Shown: positions 56,241 through 64,000 of the stretch, one piece after another
Layout of the letters: every line of letters starts with the position of its first letter
Numbering within the stretch: position 1 is the stretch's first letter
Assembly: GCF_902167145.1 (NCBI RefSeq)
Contig: NC_050102.1
Location: 10,540,850 to 10,604,849 of the forward strand
Length of the DNA stretch: 64,000 nucleotides
Reading direction: 5' to 3'
Origin: Zea mays
Lineage: Eukaryota > Streptophyta > Magnoliopsida > Poales > Poaceae
Translations under genes and position numbers: made by a program
Notes under the pieces: generated by a model
The model's input: only the letters and a program-made list of their open reading frames with translations
Databases searched by the model: none
Told to the model about the DNA's origin: nothing

Positions 56241-56259
56241 CCAACTCGCGAAGAGTTGG
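56241..56259 (+). other. Small hairpin after the acidic ORF
   Basis: CCAACTC, a GCGAA loop and GAGTTGG: a perfect 7-bp stem in the presumed 3' untranslated region. Its role is unknown. Confidence 0.4.
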
Positions 56260-56319
56260 TTTGTAAACTTACTAACTTCCCCTTAATGAAGAACCGTCGT
56301 TGACCCCCCTTTTCGATGA

Positions 56320-57121
56320 CTCGGCGTTGCTTTTTCTGAATGCTGAACTGATTCTTTTGATACAGTAGAAACAACGCTGAGCGATGTGAAGGTTGACATC
56401 AGCGTTTTAGAAGTAACACCGAGCAATCGAACACGAAACCGATGTTTTAGAGGCGACGCCGAGTCAGCGAAGATCAACATCGGCATTTTAGAAGTAATGC
56501 CGAGCGATAGAATACGAGTTCAGCGTTTTGGAGGCAACGCCGAGTGATAGAAGGTCGGCGTCGGCATTTTAGAAGTAATGCCGAGCGATAGAATACGAGT
56601 TCGGCGTTTTAGAGGCAACGCCGAGTGTTTAAAGGTCGACGTCGGCATTTTAGAAGTAATGCCAAGCGATTTGGACACGAGGTCGGCGTTTTAGAAGCAA
56701 CGCCGGGTGATTGAAGGTCGGCGTCGGCATTTTAGAAGTAATGCCGAGCGATAGAGTACGAGTTCGGCGTTTTAGAGGCAACGCCGAGTGTTTAATGGTC
56801 GACATCGGCATTTTAGAAGTAATGCCAAGCGATTTGAACACGAGGTCGGCGTTTTAGAGGCAGCGCCGAGTGATAGAAGGTCGGCGTCGGCATTTTAGAA
56901 GTAATGCCAAGCGATTTGGACACGAGGTCGGCGTTTTAGAGGCAGCGCCGAGTGATAGAAGGTCGGCGTCGGCATTTTAGAAGTAATGCCAAGCGATTTG
57001 GACACGAGGTCGGCGTTTTAGAAGCAACGCCGAGTGATTGAAGGTCGGCGTCGGCATTTTAGAAGTAATGCCGAGCGATAGAATACGAGGTCGGCGTTTT
57101 AGAAGCAACGCCGAGTGATAG
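56320..57121. repeat. T3 tandem array 1: 81-82 bp units of two hairpin half-units
   Basis: About nine units. The CGGCGTTTT words at 56602, 56684, 56765, 56847, 56929, 57011 and 57092 give a period of 81-82 bp. Each unit has two parts of about 41 bp: one with CGGCGTTTTA and AACGCCG, the other with CGGCATTTTA and AATGCCG, each a short stem-loop. Units near 56330-56560 are more diverged. Confidence 0.9.
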
Positions 57122-57400
57122 CCGGCCGCACGAGTTATTTTGAGGATAATAACCGAGCGATGAAGTGGCACGTCGGCTTTCTTGGAAATAACTGTTTAGA
57201 TGCCCACGTGGCATGCTGGGATTTCGGAAGTAACTGTCGGGTGATGACTGGGCACTTTTTGAAAGGGTATCTGGCTCAAGAATATCCCATAAGAGTTGCG
57301 CTTTTAGCCGCCTTTGCTTTCCGTGCCCTAGTTCTTGCATTCCCGCATCTGAATCTTCTCTGCCACTCGCCTCCTACTCTGTTCGCCAGTGAGAAGCAAG

Positions 57401-60400
57401 ATGGCGCCCAAGAGGAAAACTGCGAACTCGTCTGCTGCGGTGATCCCCGCAATCGACCCCAACAGTCAGTTACCCTTCGCAGGTAACCACATGTCCGTTA
57501 TTTCCGAAGCTGAGCTTCTCCGTCTTGTCTCCATCGGGGTTCTTCCTCCGCGGGAACTCTGTTCTTGGCGGATTTGCCATGGGACTACTGTCCCAACCGA
57601 AGATACCCACGAGTCAGTAGTTTATGCTCCCTTTCTTCTCCGCGGCCTCGGCCTTCCAATCTCTCTTTTTTTTCGTGGCCTTCTTGACTTTTATCATATC
57701 AACTTGACCCATTTGAACCCTAATTCCATTCTCCAAATCTCCATCTTCGTCCACCTATGCGAAGCCTACCTCGGTGTGCTGCCGCATTTTGGTTTATGGA
57801 AGTATCTGTATCATTGTCGCCCTGGGATGGCCGGGGGGCAACATCAGCTGGTCGGAGGTGCTAGTTTGGAGATGCGCCGTGGGCGGAAGACCGAGTATCT
57901 TGAGATTCCCCTCAAAGATAGCATTAAAGGGTGGCGTCTGGAGTGGTTTATAGTTGACAATTATGGAAATTCTCTCCCCTCCCGGTCGGGAAGACAGCCA
58001 GACGTTCGTACTCCGAGTTGGACTGAGTCTCCTACAGATCAAGAAGTTGCCGAAGCAGGCGTGTTGCTTACTGAAGTCGGATTACTGAAAGAAAGAGGTC
58101 TGACTGCCGAAGCTGTGGTCACTGATTTTGTTTTCAAGAACATTCAGCCACTGAAAGACATGGCCTATCCAGCATATCTGTATCGAGGGCTGGCCGACTC
58201 AACTCGGGTTACCAATAAGAGAATTCCTTCTGTTGACTTGGTAAGCCGACTTGAAATGATCCTCAGGGGTAAAGTTTCGAATGTTGGTGCTCCAGTGGCC
58301 TACTCGGCTTGGAACCTTCCTCCTCCCAAAGCTTTCACCCTTTTTGTGTCAAATCCGCCTGTGACTGATAGCAATTTGGGCCTTAGAGTGCGACCCTCTG
58401 CTGAGGAAGTCAGTACTTTAGTTGCTTCGCTCGGGGCGATTCCTGATGATGAACGGCAGGTTTATTTTGAAGTGCCTCTGAACCCCAGTGATGCTGACAT
58501 AAATGACATGCTTGATCTATTAGCTGAGGATTCGTCCGATGCTGCTCCTGATGGTACCTTGGCAGTGGTGCCCCTTCCAGAGGTTGATACAACTTTGGAT
58601 GTCCCGAAACCTGTCAGCACTCGTCCGAGGCGCCCTAGCCGAACCAGTCAGCCCGAGCCTTCTGCTGATGAGCAAAAGAAAAAGAGAAGACGCCTCCGGC
58701 GAGTATCCAGTTTTGATGAGGACGCCGGCACTTTAGCTCCTGCTGCTGAAGAAATGACTGCAACTGGCCTTGCTGACATTGAACCCAATGGGTGTGCCCA
58801 AACTGTTGCTGATCCCAATGGGTGTGCCCAAACTGTTGCTGATCCCAGTGGGAGTGCTGCTTGTGTTGCCGATGTGGAGGATGAAGAGGAAGAAGATGAA
58901 GCTCCTTTAACTCGGAAAAACGGTCGGCAGTTCGTCGCCAGCGGTGGAAGTAGTGGAGTTCCTTCTCCTGCTTTGTCTGCCCTTATTGGTCTGCAAGAAC
59001 TGTCCATGGCCAACTTTGATCAAACTCTAGAGGATATGGTCCCGGAGAATTTGTTGTCAGAGCCTGTGGATGTTGATGCAACAGAGACTTGTGCTGCCGT
59101 GCCCTGGGTTGAGGTCATCCCGTGCCTCGTCGACCTTAGAGCATGATCTCGAGGGTCGGGATGCTGATTTGGATTGTCCTGGTCCCATGGAAGTAGCTGA
59201 AGGCCCGTCAACCTTAGAGGTGGTTACGGCAGAGAGCTTGGACCCCTTGAATGGTACTGACACGCGCCCAGCCCCCGAGGATGTCGCCGGGGAAGGCTTA
59301 GCTCGGGTGAAGAGTGTAAGCCACTGCCCAGCCCCCGAGGGTGTTGCCGGGGATGATCCGGCTCAAGTGGGCAGTGCCAATTTTGACCCAGCCCCCGAGG
59401 GTGTCCGAGCGAGGTCTCCTTCCTGCACTTCCATGGACGTTCATGCGGGTTCACCTCCGCACTCTGGCGGTATGGTGGTGGCCCAAACTCCGGATCAGGG
59501 GGTCGCTTTAGAGGGCAGCATCCCCACTGGTCTGGCGTTAGGCTCTGTTGAATGTACTGAGCTCGTTCCTGCTGGTCTGCTGCAAGCTGCTTCGGGTGGT
59601 GGTCTGGCACCTGGTTATCAGCTGATTTCTCCTGACTTGGGGATCCCTTCGCTCTTTTCCAACCTCCAGGTGCTGTGTTGTGCTTTAGTTTGATCTTTAT
59701 GTTGCATGAATTGTTGTCATTATGTTCATCCGCTCTTCTTATCAGGCTTTGGTGGATGGATTGGCCAGCCAGCTGAAATCGCAGGGTGCTTCCATCCCAG
59801 AAGTGGCTTCATCTCTTGAGCGTTGGAATCCGGTGTTGCTTCATCGTCGTGTATCCGAGTTGGAGGCAACTAATGCTGGTTAGTGCCCTTTCTTCTTCTT
59901 CCTTGCCCTTGCTCGTGGATTGTTTTACCTTCTGACCTCACTTCGTTTGATTACCTCTTGATAGGAATGACTCGGCAGATTGCAGTTCTTGAGGAAAAAC
60001 ATTCCCAAGATCAAGCTGAAATGGCTCGACGGTGCGCTGACTTCGAGGAGAGGTATTCTCAGAGCCAGACTGAACTGAGTCAGGTCTCCGCGGCTTTGGA
60101 TGACGCCAACGCTCTGAGTTCTTCTCTTCATGCTCAGCTTGACTCTGAAAAGGTAACTTACAAAACCGTGCTTCGCCTTATCATGCTCTTTTTACTTGCT
60201 TGGATTCTGAAGGAGTGGATTTTTGTTTGCAGGAAGAAAAACGTATCCTCGCTACTTCTCGCGACAATCTGGATAGATTGTATCGAGATTCTAGCAATTC
60301 GCTGACCATCTTGGAGAGGAGCCACCGTTTTACGATGGAAGAACTGGACAATCAGCGTCGCCGACTGCAAGAATCTGCGGACGAAGTGACCCGCCTCAAG

Positions 60401-60694
60401 CAATTGGTATCAGCGAAGGATGCCACCATCAAGGGACTTCGAGCTTCTAAGAAATCCATTGCTCAAGAGTTAGAAACTGCTCAGCTGGCCGCTAAAGTTG
60501 CCGAAGAGATTGATGCTACTCTCAAAGCCCAGCGCGATAAAGCCATGGACAAGGCTATTCGAGCAGGACGAATCTTGATGAGGAGACCCGGAGTGGTAGT
60601 TCCTGAAGATATAAAGGCCGACGTGCATGCCGCCCCCGATTCTTCGAATCACCCTTCTTCGTCGGTCGTTCCTGAGAAAGATATTGGAAAATAG
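57401..60694 (+). CDS. T3 antisense spliced gene: Transposase_28-type N-terminus, coiled-coil C-terminus
   Basis: On the strand opposite to T3 pol. Exons: 57401-59669 (with one apparent frame change between about 59100 and 59146), 59746-59878, 59965-60152 and 60233-60694. Introns 59670-59745, 59879-59964 and 60153-60232 all have GT...AG and keep the frame. The ATG at 57401 (MAPKRKTANSS) is chosen as the first good start. The N-terminal 330 residues (SEAELLRLVSIGVLPPREL; FLRGLGLPISLFFRGLLDFY; FVHLCEAYLGVLPHFGLWKY) fit PF04195, Transposase_28, annotated as putative gypsy-type transposon. The middle is Pro/Ser/acidic with KKKRRRLRR and repeated PNGCAQTVAD and PAPEGV units. The last 240 residues are a long coiled coil. 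Total near 1000 residues. Role unknown; extra antisense ORFs are documented in plant Tat elements. Confidence 0.75.
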
Positions 60695-60883
60695 AGAAAC
60701 ATTTTGCGTGCCATGAGCGCGCGATTAGTATGATCAAGTACTCATTTAGAGGATATCAGCTTATCGTTCGAATGTCATGATTACTTTCTTATCGTATCAG
60801 AATTTATTAGTTCGCAAGTTTGTGGTAATGCTGCACGATAATTATGAAGTTTGTTTGTGGGATATGGAAGTCATCCCCTGAAT

Positions 60884-61692
60884 TGCATAAGCGCGAGTAT
60901 GCTATACCGGCTTAAGCCATCAATGACTTAAGCCGATAACTCCGTTAGTAGGGCATAGTGGTCGCCCTGGGTTTGAGTAGGCGTGAGCATGTTGCACCGG
61001 CTTAAGTCGTTGCCGACTTAAGTCGATTGCTCCGTTTATAGGGCATAGTGGTCACCCCGAATTAAGTAAGCGTGAGCATGTTGCACCGCCTCAAGTCGTT
61101 GCCGACTTAAGTCGATTGCTCCGTTTGTAGGGCATAGTGGTCACCCCGAATTAAGTAAGCGTGAGCATGTTGCACCGGCTTAAGTCGTTGCCGACTTAAG
61201 TCGATTGCTCCGTTTATAGGGCATAGTGGTCACCCCGAATTAAGTAAGCGTGAGCATGTTGCACCGCCTCAAGTCGTTGCCGACTTAAGTCGATTGCTCC
61301 GTTTGTAGGGCATAGTGGTCACCCCGAATTAAGTAAGCGTGAGCATGTTGCACCGCCTCAAGTCGTTGCCGACTTAAGTCGATTGCTCCGTTTGTAGGGC
61401 ATAGTGGTCACCCCGAATTAAGTAAGCGTGAGCATGTTGCACCGCCTCAAGTCGTTGCCGACTTAAGTCGATTGCTCCGTTTGTAGGGCATAGTGGTCAC
61501 CCCGAATTAAGTAAGCGTGAGCATGTTGCACCGCCTCAAGTCGTTGCCGACTTAAGTCGATTGCTCCGTTTGTAGGGCATAGTGGTCACCCCGAATTAAG
61601 TAAGCGTGAGCATGTTGCACCGCCTCAAGTCGTTGCCGACTTAAGTCGATTGCTCCGTTTGTAGGGCATAGTGGTCACCCCGAATTAAGTAA
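60884..61692. repeat. T3 tandem array 2: 89-bp satellite-like repeat
   Basis: About nine units. ATTAAGTAAG begins at 61061, 61150, 61239, 61328, 61417, 61506, 61595 and 61684, an exact 89-bp period. Each unit holds a dyad around CTTAAGTCG (or CTCAAGTCG), TTGC and CGACTTAAG, then GGGCATAGTGGTCACC. Two variants (GGCTTAAG with TTTATAGG; GCCTCAAG with TTTGTAGG) alternate first and then the second variant repeats, so the array grew by recent duplication. Confidence 0.95.
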
Positions 61693-61801
61693 GAATGCAA
61701 GTCAACCGTAAACGAGCCGAATTTCTTTGAAATCTCTCTTTATTGATGACGTATTTCCATTTTACAGAATACATGGTCGCTCCAGCTGTTTTGAAATACA
61801 G

Positions 61802-64000
61802 CTAGGGGTAAAACTTTCTGAGGTGCTCTATGTTCCAGGAGTTCCCAACTTCTGTGCCATCCATCTGGGTGAGGCGATATGATCCGGGCCGAGTGACCTC
61901 TGCTACTATGAATGGCCCTTCCCATAAGGGTGATAACTTGTGCCGTCCCTCCCCCGTTAGAATTCGGCGGAGGACGAGGTCTCCTATCGAAAAGAAACGT
62001 TGCCGCACAGCTTTGTCATGGTAGCGCCTTAGAGTCTGCTGGTATCGTGCCGATTGGATTACTGCATTCAGTCGTTCTTCCTCAAGTACATCAATATCCT
62101 CCAGCCTGGTGGCTTCGGCTTCTGCTATGCTTTCGAAGATCAATCTTGGCGCCCCAAACTTGAGATCAGCAGGTAGCACTGCCTCCGACCCATAGACCAT
62201 GAAGAAAGGAGTGTTTCCATGCAGGGCCCGGCTAGGTTGGGTTCTCAGGCTCCAAACAACATAAGGCAGTTCTCTTATCCATTTTCCCGCGAATTTTTCA
62301 TTCTTATCGAAGACCCTTTTCCTGAGTGCCTCCAATATCATTCCGTTGGCTCGCTCAACCTGCCCGTTGGCTCTTGGATGTGCTACGGATGCGTACTTGA
62401 TCTGAATGCTCTTTTGCTCGCAGAAGTCAAAGAATTCTGAGCTGGTGAAGTTGGATCCCAAGTCAGTAATGATACTGTTTGGTATCCCGAATCTGAATAT
62501 TATGCTTTGTATGAATTCCACGGCTTTAGCAGAGGTTAAAGAAGCAATGGGCTGGAACTCTATCCATTTAGTGAATTTGTCAATTGCCACCAATACATGG
62601 GTATATCCTCCTTGAGCTTTCTTGAAAGGTCCAATCATATCCAATCCCCAGCATGCGAAGGGCCAAGTTACTGGTATGGTCTGTAGCTGCTGTGCTGGCA
62701 TGTGCTGTTGCTTTGACAGGTATTGGCAAGCTTCGCATCTCTGAACTAACTCGACTGCATCGTTCTTCGCCGTCGGCCAATAGAATCCTGACCTGAAAAC
62801 CTTCCCGACTAGTGTTCTGGATGCTGCATGTACTCCACACTGCCCTGCATGGACTTCCTCCAGAAGTTGCTTCCCGGTGGACGGGAGAACGCACTTCATG
62901 AGGACGCCTGACGCGCCCCTCCTGTATAATACCTCCCCAATGAGTGTATAGTGAGCTGATTGTCTGGCAATGCGTTCTGCCGAGTTCTTGTCATCTGGTT
63001 CTTCTTCATTCTTTATATACTTAATAATCGGCTGTCTCCAATCGTCAGAGTCTGACTCGGGTTGATCTATGATGTTGCACTCTTCTATTTGATCCGTCGA
63101 GATACTCGGCTGGAGAATTTCTTGCACGAAGACCCCGGGCGGGACCTGAGTTCGACCGGATCCGAGCTTGGACAGTACATCGGCCGCCGTGTTCCGATCT
63201 CTTTCTATATGATGAAACTCCAGACCCTCGAATTTATCTTCCAGTTTTCGGACGGCGGCGCTGTATTTTCCCATTGAAGCACTTGAACAATCCCATTCCT
63301 TGTTTATCTGGCTGATGACTACCAGAGAATCTCCATATACCATCAGTCTCTTGACGCCCAGTGATATGGCGATGTTTAATCCATGTATCAAAGCTTCATA
63401 CTCGGCTGCGTTGTTAGAGGCCGGGAATAGCAACTGGAGAGCATACTTGAGGTGTTCGCCTCCAGGTGCGGTGAAGAGAATCCCTGCTCCTGCTCCCTGC
63501 AGCTTCAGCGAGCCATCAAAATACATTCGCCATACTTCTGTCGTTTCTGGATTGTCTGGAACTTGCTGTTCTGTCCACTCTGATATGAAATCGACCAGTG
63601 CTTGAGTTTTGATGGCAGTGCGAGGTCGGAACTCGATATCATGGGATCCCAACTCGCAAGCCCACTTGGCTATTCGGCCAATGGCTTCCTTGTTGTGAAG
63701 AATGTCCCATATTGGAAAACCAGTAACTACTATGACTTTGTGGTCGTCAAAGTAGTGACGCAGCTTGCGGGCAGTTAGAAGTACTGCATATAATAGCTTC
63801 TGAACCTGAGGATATTTTTTCTTCGAGGGACCTAGAACTTCACTGATGAAGTAAACAGTATGTTGTACCGGATAGGCATGCCCTTCTTCCACTCGCTCGA
63901 CTACCAACGCAGTGCTTACCACGTGAGTTGTGCCAGAGATATACAGCAGCAAATCTTCAGCCGGTTGAGTCGGCGTAGCTCGCCGGGGCGGTTTCAATAC
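61802..64000 (-). CDS. pol: T3 Pol, RNase H to integrase (partial, open frame)
   Basis: 731 codons without a stop, continuing past the window. It begins in the RT/RNase H region (YISGTTHVVSTALVVER; KLRHYFDDHKVIVV), then the second RNase H (MYFDGSLKLQGAGAG; ASNNAAEYEALIHGL), a linker, and integrase with HHCC finger (HAGQCGVHAAS...CEACQ), core residues in WGLDMIGP, ITDLGSNFTS and ANGQVERANG, and a C-terminal segment ending LRKFYP. The last residues align with T1 and T2. The integrase second motif reads DLG instead of DNG. The open frame and absence of lesions suggest T3 is younger than T1 and T2. Confidence 0.93.
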   Translation of the reverse strand, partial: VLKPPRRATPTQPAEDLLLYISGTTHVVSTALVVERVEEGHAYPVQHTVYFISEVLGPSKKKYPQVQKLLYAVLLTARKLRHYFDDHKVIVVTGFPIWDILHNKEAIGRIAKWACELGSHDIEFRPRTAIKTQALVDFISEWTEQQVPDNPETTEVWRMYFDGSLKLQGAGAGILFTAPGGEHLKYALQLLFPASNNAAEYEALIHGLNIAISLGVKRLMVYGDSLVVISQINKEWDCSSASMGKYSAAVRKLEDKFEGLEFHHIERDRNTAADVLSKLGSGRTQVPPGVFVQEILQPSISTDQIEECNIIDQPESDSDDWRQPIIKYIKNEEEPDDKNSAERIARQSAHYTLIGEVLYRRGASGVLMKCVLPSTGKQLLEEVHAGQCGVHAASRTLVGKVFRSGFYWPTAKNDAVELVQRCEACQYLSKQQHMPAQQLQTIPVTWPFACWGLDMIGPFKKAQGGYTHVLVAIDKFTKWIEFQPIASLTSAKAVEFIQSIIFRFGIPNSIITDLGSNFTSSEFFDFCEQKSIQIKYASVAHPRANGQVERANGMILEALRKRVFDKNEKFAGKWIRELPYVVWSLRTQPSRALHGNTPFFMVYGSEAVLPADLKFGAPRLIFESIAEAEATRLEDIDVLEEERLNAVIQSARYQQTLRRYHDKAVRQRFFSIGDLVLRRILTGEGRHKLSPLWEGPFIVAEVTRPGSYRLTQMDGTEVGNSWNIEHLRKFYP

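Larger units (their letters stand above)
53938..64000 (-). mobile_element. T3: Grande-like Tat Ty3/Gypsy retrotransposon, 3' half
   Basis: A minus-strand element that interrupts the CACTA second gene. Seen here are the 3' LTR (53938-54565), a long region with antisense genes and tandem arrays (54566-61801), and pol from RNase H to the integrase end (61802 to the window edge). RT, gag and the 5' LTR lie beyond 64000. The LTR length near 630 bp, the very long 3' region, tandem arrays and antisense ORFs fit maize Grande, which I infer from memory of that family. Confidence 0.85.

Noticed and set aside
60884..61692. CRISPR-like regular repeats
   Set aside because: Units are contiguous with no unique spacers, within a plant retrotransposon; it is a tandem satellite-type array.
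1..64000. Ordinary host genes, tRNA or rRNA genes
   Set aside because: Every recognisable coding segment belongs to a transposable element, and I saw no tRNA or rRNA-like sequence.

Overview
The window is intergenic DNA from a large-genome grass, and the retroelement content fits maize (Zea mays) best. The evidence is Opie/Ji-type Sireviruses whose LTRs are full of CCGGAC palindromes, Tat-lineage Ty3/Gypsy elements including a Grande-like one, a TNP2-type CACTA transposon and small hAT elements. I see no ordinary host gene, tRNA, rRNA or CRISPR array. The window reads as a nest of transposons, and most layers can be ordered because target-site duplications (TSDs) are visible.

Outer layer. 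T1 is a decayed plus-strand Tat Gypsy element that starts before base 1. Its 5' LTR lies at 1-324 and 3780-4058, split by a solo LTR (A, 325-3779, TSD GAACG). Its gag is split at 5621/37161 by a second Tat element, T2 (5622-37160, minus strand, about 13.6 kb without its own insertions). T2 carries a Sirevirus in each of its two LTRs: S1 (5796-14833, minus, TSD CCAGG) in the left LTR and S2 (26810-35710, plus, TSD CCCTC) in the right LTR. Both Sireviruses keep open gag and pol frames. The two LTRs of S1 differ by only two substitutions and one G-run length by eye; those of S2 differ at about 18 sites. T1 resumes at 37166. Its RNase H region is broken by a 300-bp hAT-type element (40635-40934, TSD AAGACAAG), and its 3' region is cut at 43460 by the LTR of another element, B.

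Right half. A CACTA transposon (about 47106-53937, plus) lies in B. It has CCCGTCGG subterminal repeats folded into a long inverted repeat, an imperfect 74-nt-arm stem-loop, a TNP2 transposase gene broken by a 944-bp hAT element (48975-49918, TSD ACTGCATG) and by one TAG codon, and a four-exon second gene. The last exon of that gene is cut at 53938 by the 3' LTR of a third Tat element, T3 (Grande-like, minus, running past 64000).

T3 is the most informative part. Between its 3' LTR and pol it holds, on the opposite strand, a short acidic ORF with its own TATA box and a gene of about 3.3 kb with three GT-AG introns. This gene encodes a protein with a Transposase_28-type N-terminus and a coiled-coil C-terminus. 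Two tandem arrays with dyad symmetry (81-82 bp and 89 bp periods) flank it. Remnants of antisense reading frames sit at the equivalent place in T1 and T2. This spliced antisense gene inside a retrotransposon is my main candidate for an unusual biological system, followed by the microRNA-like foldback in the CACTA leader and an amber codon shared by T1 and T2 between protease and reverse transcriptase.
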